Positions 41,991-44,393 of a stretch of 44,393 nt of DNA are shown piece by piece. This DNA comes from a virus. The stretch covers positions 1-44,393 of the IMG/VR virus record IMGVR_UViG_3300035698_009618; one strand, given 5' to 3'. The first letter of the stretch is position 1, and each line of letters starts with the position of its first letter. Position numbers and translations under genes: made by a program. The notes below the pieces were generated by a model. The model was given only the letters and a program-made list of their open reading frames with translations, made no database searches and was not told the DNA's origin.

Positions 41991-44393
41991 CTAACCACTC
42001 TTGGTCAGCTGAACCGTAATGCTGTTAGTAGATCCATTACATACTAGCAGTAGGTTCCTAGGGCCAGCAATAGCACGAGTATTATTGGTAGCATCCATGA
42101 TCATTGCTGACGTGTCCACTGGGTCCTGCGCATCCGCAATGGCTATAAAGCTACCTAGCTGATCTTCCGTCCTAGCATCCATCTCAGTAAATACCACTGT
42201 GTCTGCTGCCGCAGCGTTAATCATAGTAAAGTTAAAGACAGCACCTGCGGGGATACCTATAGGTACCACAAAAGACGCCTGAGTGGGGCCAGCTACTATG
42301 ATAGTACCTTTAACTTTCTTGCTATAGGCTATGTTGACCAGTACTGGGAAGTACGAAGTACCTGCACCATTAGTAGCAGCTATCCAGACAGTGTAAGTAC
42401 CGGGCCCACCACTGGGCGTACCTACTATAGCTGTGGGGTCTGACCAATTAACACCACCAACCAGCCCTTTGTCTACAATAGAGTAACTGACTGCTCCGGA
42501 TATGTTACCACCACCTACTAGATCTAAGCTAGTCATAGCTACGCCAGTAGTTAAAGCTATTGTGGTAAACGGCGTATCTAACTTAGGCAAGGGTAGTGTG
42601 CCTTTAATGTAGAAACCCCACAACGCCAAGTTTTCCGTTGCTTGATCTGTGCGAACAAAGGTAGTAGGTAAGCCTGAGTCAGCAGTTATATTATCTCGAA
42701 AGTTGGCGCCGGCTCCCGTCGTAGATACTGCAACAGTGTTGCTGTTAACACCCGATGACTGCGATACACAAGCCAACATATAGGACTTTCCAGCCTCTAG
42801 CTTGTAGTTGCCGTCCTCAGGGATTTGCTGAAGATCGCCGATCGCGCCAGCGTTATTCGGAGTAACGAGTCTAGTTTCGGCTACTAATGTAGCCGGCATC
42901 CACCCTCGCGTAGCATCGTCAACCGCCTCATATAGGCCGATATCTAAAAGCCCTGTAACAGCGCCGCCGCCAGCGCCCTGTGTCCTTGCGCCCAGTAAAG
43001 TAACTGTTTCTGTTCCGTCGGCTAAGTAGATTAATCCTTGACCTGTAGACCTCACATCCTGAAATGAGCTTACTCTCGTACCTGTGCCAACTATTGTAGC
43101 TGGGTCTAACCCTATATATCCGCTCATTGTCTCATTCCTCAAAATAAAATTATTGCTGCCGTTAGTATAACGTAGCTCGTATGGTCCTGCCATTGTAGTA
43201 TTAGTTGGTAGATTTATATAACTAACTGTTACGTCCGCATCTGTAAAAGACATTTCCATAAACGCCGCATAATCTACCTGCGGTACTGCGTTAGATGCTG
43301 TTTGTGCTTGGTCTAAATGAAACTCCATTGACCCACCTTGAGCCAATTCTCGATTTAAGCTACCAATCGAGCTAGAGTTTATAGTCCCGCAAAGAAACTC
43401 TGTTAATAACTCTCCGCCTGTTAAACCTGTTAACCCTAACCCCGTTGATCCGTTAGCCTGGTACTTAGTAACCGCAAAGGAGTGAACATCCCCCGCATAA
43501 TGAAAGTAATTGCCGTTTGTGCCATTACAGCTATCACTACTTAGTATTTGAGAGATATAACTTACAAATTCTTCAGGGTGAAAATCATACCAAGGCTGGT
43601 TATGCGCTGTAATTCGTTTAGCGGACAACAAAACCTTAACCGCTGCGCTGGACTCAGTGCTGGTAAAGTAGGTTACGAGGTCAGTTACTTGCTGGGAGCC
43701 TAAGTAATCAGGCCCTGTAACGTCAGTACCTACGCTTAAAGTTGTTCGGCTAGGGTTAGTGGGGAATGATGGCGCTGCTTTACCGTAAACACTCTGCCAT
43801 GTATTTGCACCTGTACCACTATCACTAACATCAGCTATATACCATGCAGAATCAGTTGCACCCCTCGGCCCTGAGTCACCGGAATTACACGCATCGTAGG
43901 CTTGAGCATGATTAATAAAATCAGGTGAGGCAAAAGCTACACCAGCAACTCTATGCCCCCAGTATTTAGTACCAGCTCGCAGTCTTGGTGGCCCAGCATT
44001 ACCCGCAAATACCTCCCATAAGTCACCCGCAAAGGCGTTAATAGTAGGGTTGTCGCCCATAGCGGCTTGGTCATTAAGTTGCTGTACATGTGATCTAGCA
44101 TCACCATAATACTCATGGTCACCAAATTGATCCCAGTGCGCAACATTCTGCATACACCATTCCCAGTCATCACGACCTGGGTAAGTGAACCACTCAGGAA
44201 ACATGCCATACCATGCCATCCAAGCCACAATATAGTCATCTTTTGACTCTGTTACTTGTGGTACGCCGCTTTGAGTTATTGAGGTTTCTGGGTCAGAGCT
44301 GCCAACCGCTGAAAAGTTACTCACTCTTAACGTATCAAAATAGCCCAAATCATCAATGTGAGCATAGGCTGTAGGTTTATTAGTCTGTATGTA
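41991..44393 (-). CDS. Tail protein with PhoD-like phosphatase domain, C-terminal part
   Basis: This is the continuation of the gene that starts at 496; bases 44,267-44,393 duplicate the window start. A TTG near 44,348 could be mistaken for a start, but the frame is open upstream across the join to a good ATG. In joined numbering, W-D-Q-F-G-D-H-E-Y (about 210-218) matches the 'DDHE' signature of PhoD-type enzymes. A conserved tryptophan-rich stretch precedes it, and H-Y-A-G-D-V-H-S (about 421-428) matches the last metal motif G-D-V-H. Residues from about 460 to 923 carry no motif I know and read as glycine/threonine-rich beta structure, as in phage fibres and adhesins. It lies between the lectin-like protein and the nozzle-like protein, so it is probably part of the tail tip or a tailspike. 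The substrate is unknown; lipopolysaccharide phosphate, teichoic-acid-like polymers and phosphorylated capsule are all possible. Confidence 0.78.
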   Translation of the reverse strand, partial: YIQTNKPTAYAHIDDLGYFDTLRVSNFSAVGSSDPETSITQSGVPQVTESKDDYIVAWMAWYGMFPEWFTYPGRDDWEWCMQNVAHWDQFGDHEYYGDARSHVQQLNDQAAMGDNPTINAFAGDLWEVFAGNAGPPRLRAGTKYWGHRVAGVAFASPDFINHAQAYDACNSGDSGPRGATDSAWYIADVSDSGTGANTWQSVYGKAAPSFPTNPSRTTLSVGTDVTGPDYLGSQQVTDLVTYFTSTESSAAVKVLLSAKRITAHNQPWYDFHPEEFVSYISQILSSDSCNGTNGNYFHYAGDVHSFAVTKYQANGSTGLGLTGLTGGELLTEFLCGTINSSSIGSLNRELAQGGSMEFHLDQAQTASNAVPQVDYAAFMEMSFTDADVTVSYINLPTNTTMAGPYELRYTNGSNNFILRNETMSGYIGLDPATIVGTGTRVSSFQDVRSTGQGLIYLADGTETVTLLGARTQGAGGGAVTGLLDIGLYEAVDDATRGWMPATLVAETRLVTPNNAGAIGDLQQIPEDGNYKLEAGKSYMLACVSQSSGVNSNTVAVSTTGAGANFRDNITADSGLPTTFVRTDQATENLALWGFYIKGTLPLPKLDTPFTTIALTTGVAMTSLDLVGGGNISGAVSYSIVDKGLVGGVNWSDPTAIVGTPSGGPGTYTVWIAATNGAGTSYFPVLVNIAYSKKVKGTIIVAGPTQASFVVPIGIPAGAVFNFTMINAAAADTVVFTEMDARTEDQLGSFIAIADAQDPVDTSAMIMDATNNTRAIAGPRNLLLVCNGSTNSITVQLTKSG
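44267..44393. repeat. Contig-end overlap, copy 2
   Basis: This is the second copy of the 127-base end overlap, identical to the first 127 bases. Joining base 44,266 to base 1 restores one uninterrupted gene on the minus strand. Confidence 0.93.

Noticed and set aside
41980-41995. GTTAGC/GCTAAC inverted repeat at the end of the phosphatase-bearing gene
   Set aside because: Only six pairs and no T run on either strand; too weak to call a terminator.

Overview
The window is one complete, circularly closed genome of a strictly lytic-looking tailed phage. It is podovirus-like: large internal virion proteins, a nozzle-like tail protein, and no tape measure or tail sheath. The last 127 bases repeat the first 127 exactly, so the unique circle is 44,266 bp. 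The cut point falls inside a tail gene, which is why that gene appears at both ends. I see no integrase, repressor, tRNA, CRISPR array, insertion sequence or phage RNA polymerase. Promoters of ordinary sigma70 type and AAGGA/GGAG ribosome binding sites point to a Gram-negative bacterial host; a spanin-like pair (inner-membrane coiled coil plus lipoprotein) supports this. I cannot name the host.

The circle has two arms that diverge from a promoter region at about 10,884-11,328 and converge at a terminator at about 31,533-31,578. The leftward (-) arm is late. It runs from 10,883 down through small terminase, large terminase, portal, scaffold, major capsid protein, adaptor, fibre-like proteins, spanins and a lectin-like protein. 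It then crosses the contig join into a 923-residue tail protein with a PhoD-like phosphatase domain. It ends with the nozzle-like protein and three internal/ejection-type proteins, the last of 1862 residues.

The rightward (+) arm is early/replicative. It begins with small unknown proteins and a 775-bp non-coding block that holds a 49-bp inverted repeat around tandem repeats, a candidate origin or control region. Next come a 32-residue membrane peptide, several unknowns, a SprT/YgjP-like metallopeptidase, two zinc-finger proteins (one like the DNA-binding half of NrdR), a RecD2/Dda-type helicase, a secreted fibronectin-III protein and a cluster of small unknowns. These are followed by a Cas4/RecB-like nuclease with four cysteines, a Sak4-like ATPase, a candidate single-strand DNA-binding protein, a family A DNA polymerase, a DUF3987-like ATPase, a Nudix hydrolase, a dNMP-kinase-like protein, a DUF5675 protein, a CsrA homologue and a MazG-like protein.

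The most unusual signals are these: a short peptide motif of the form [DN]-L-L-A-K-F repeated in several replication proteins; LDL(D)-type C-termini on several early proteins; tandem repeats of 7-18 bp spread through the early arm but not seen in the late arm; a phage CsrA together with a three-fold repeated GGA leader; the solitary NrdR-like zinc ribbon; and the PhoD-like enzyme built into the tail.
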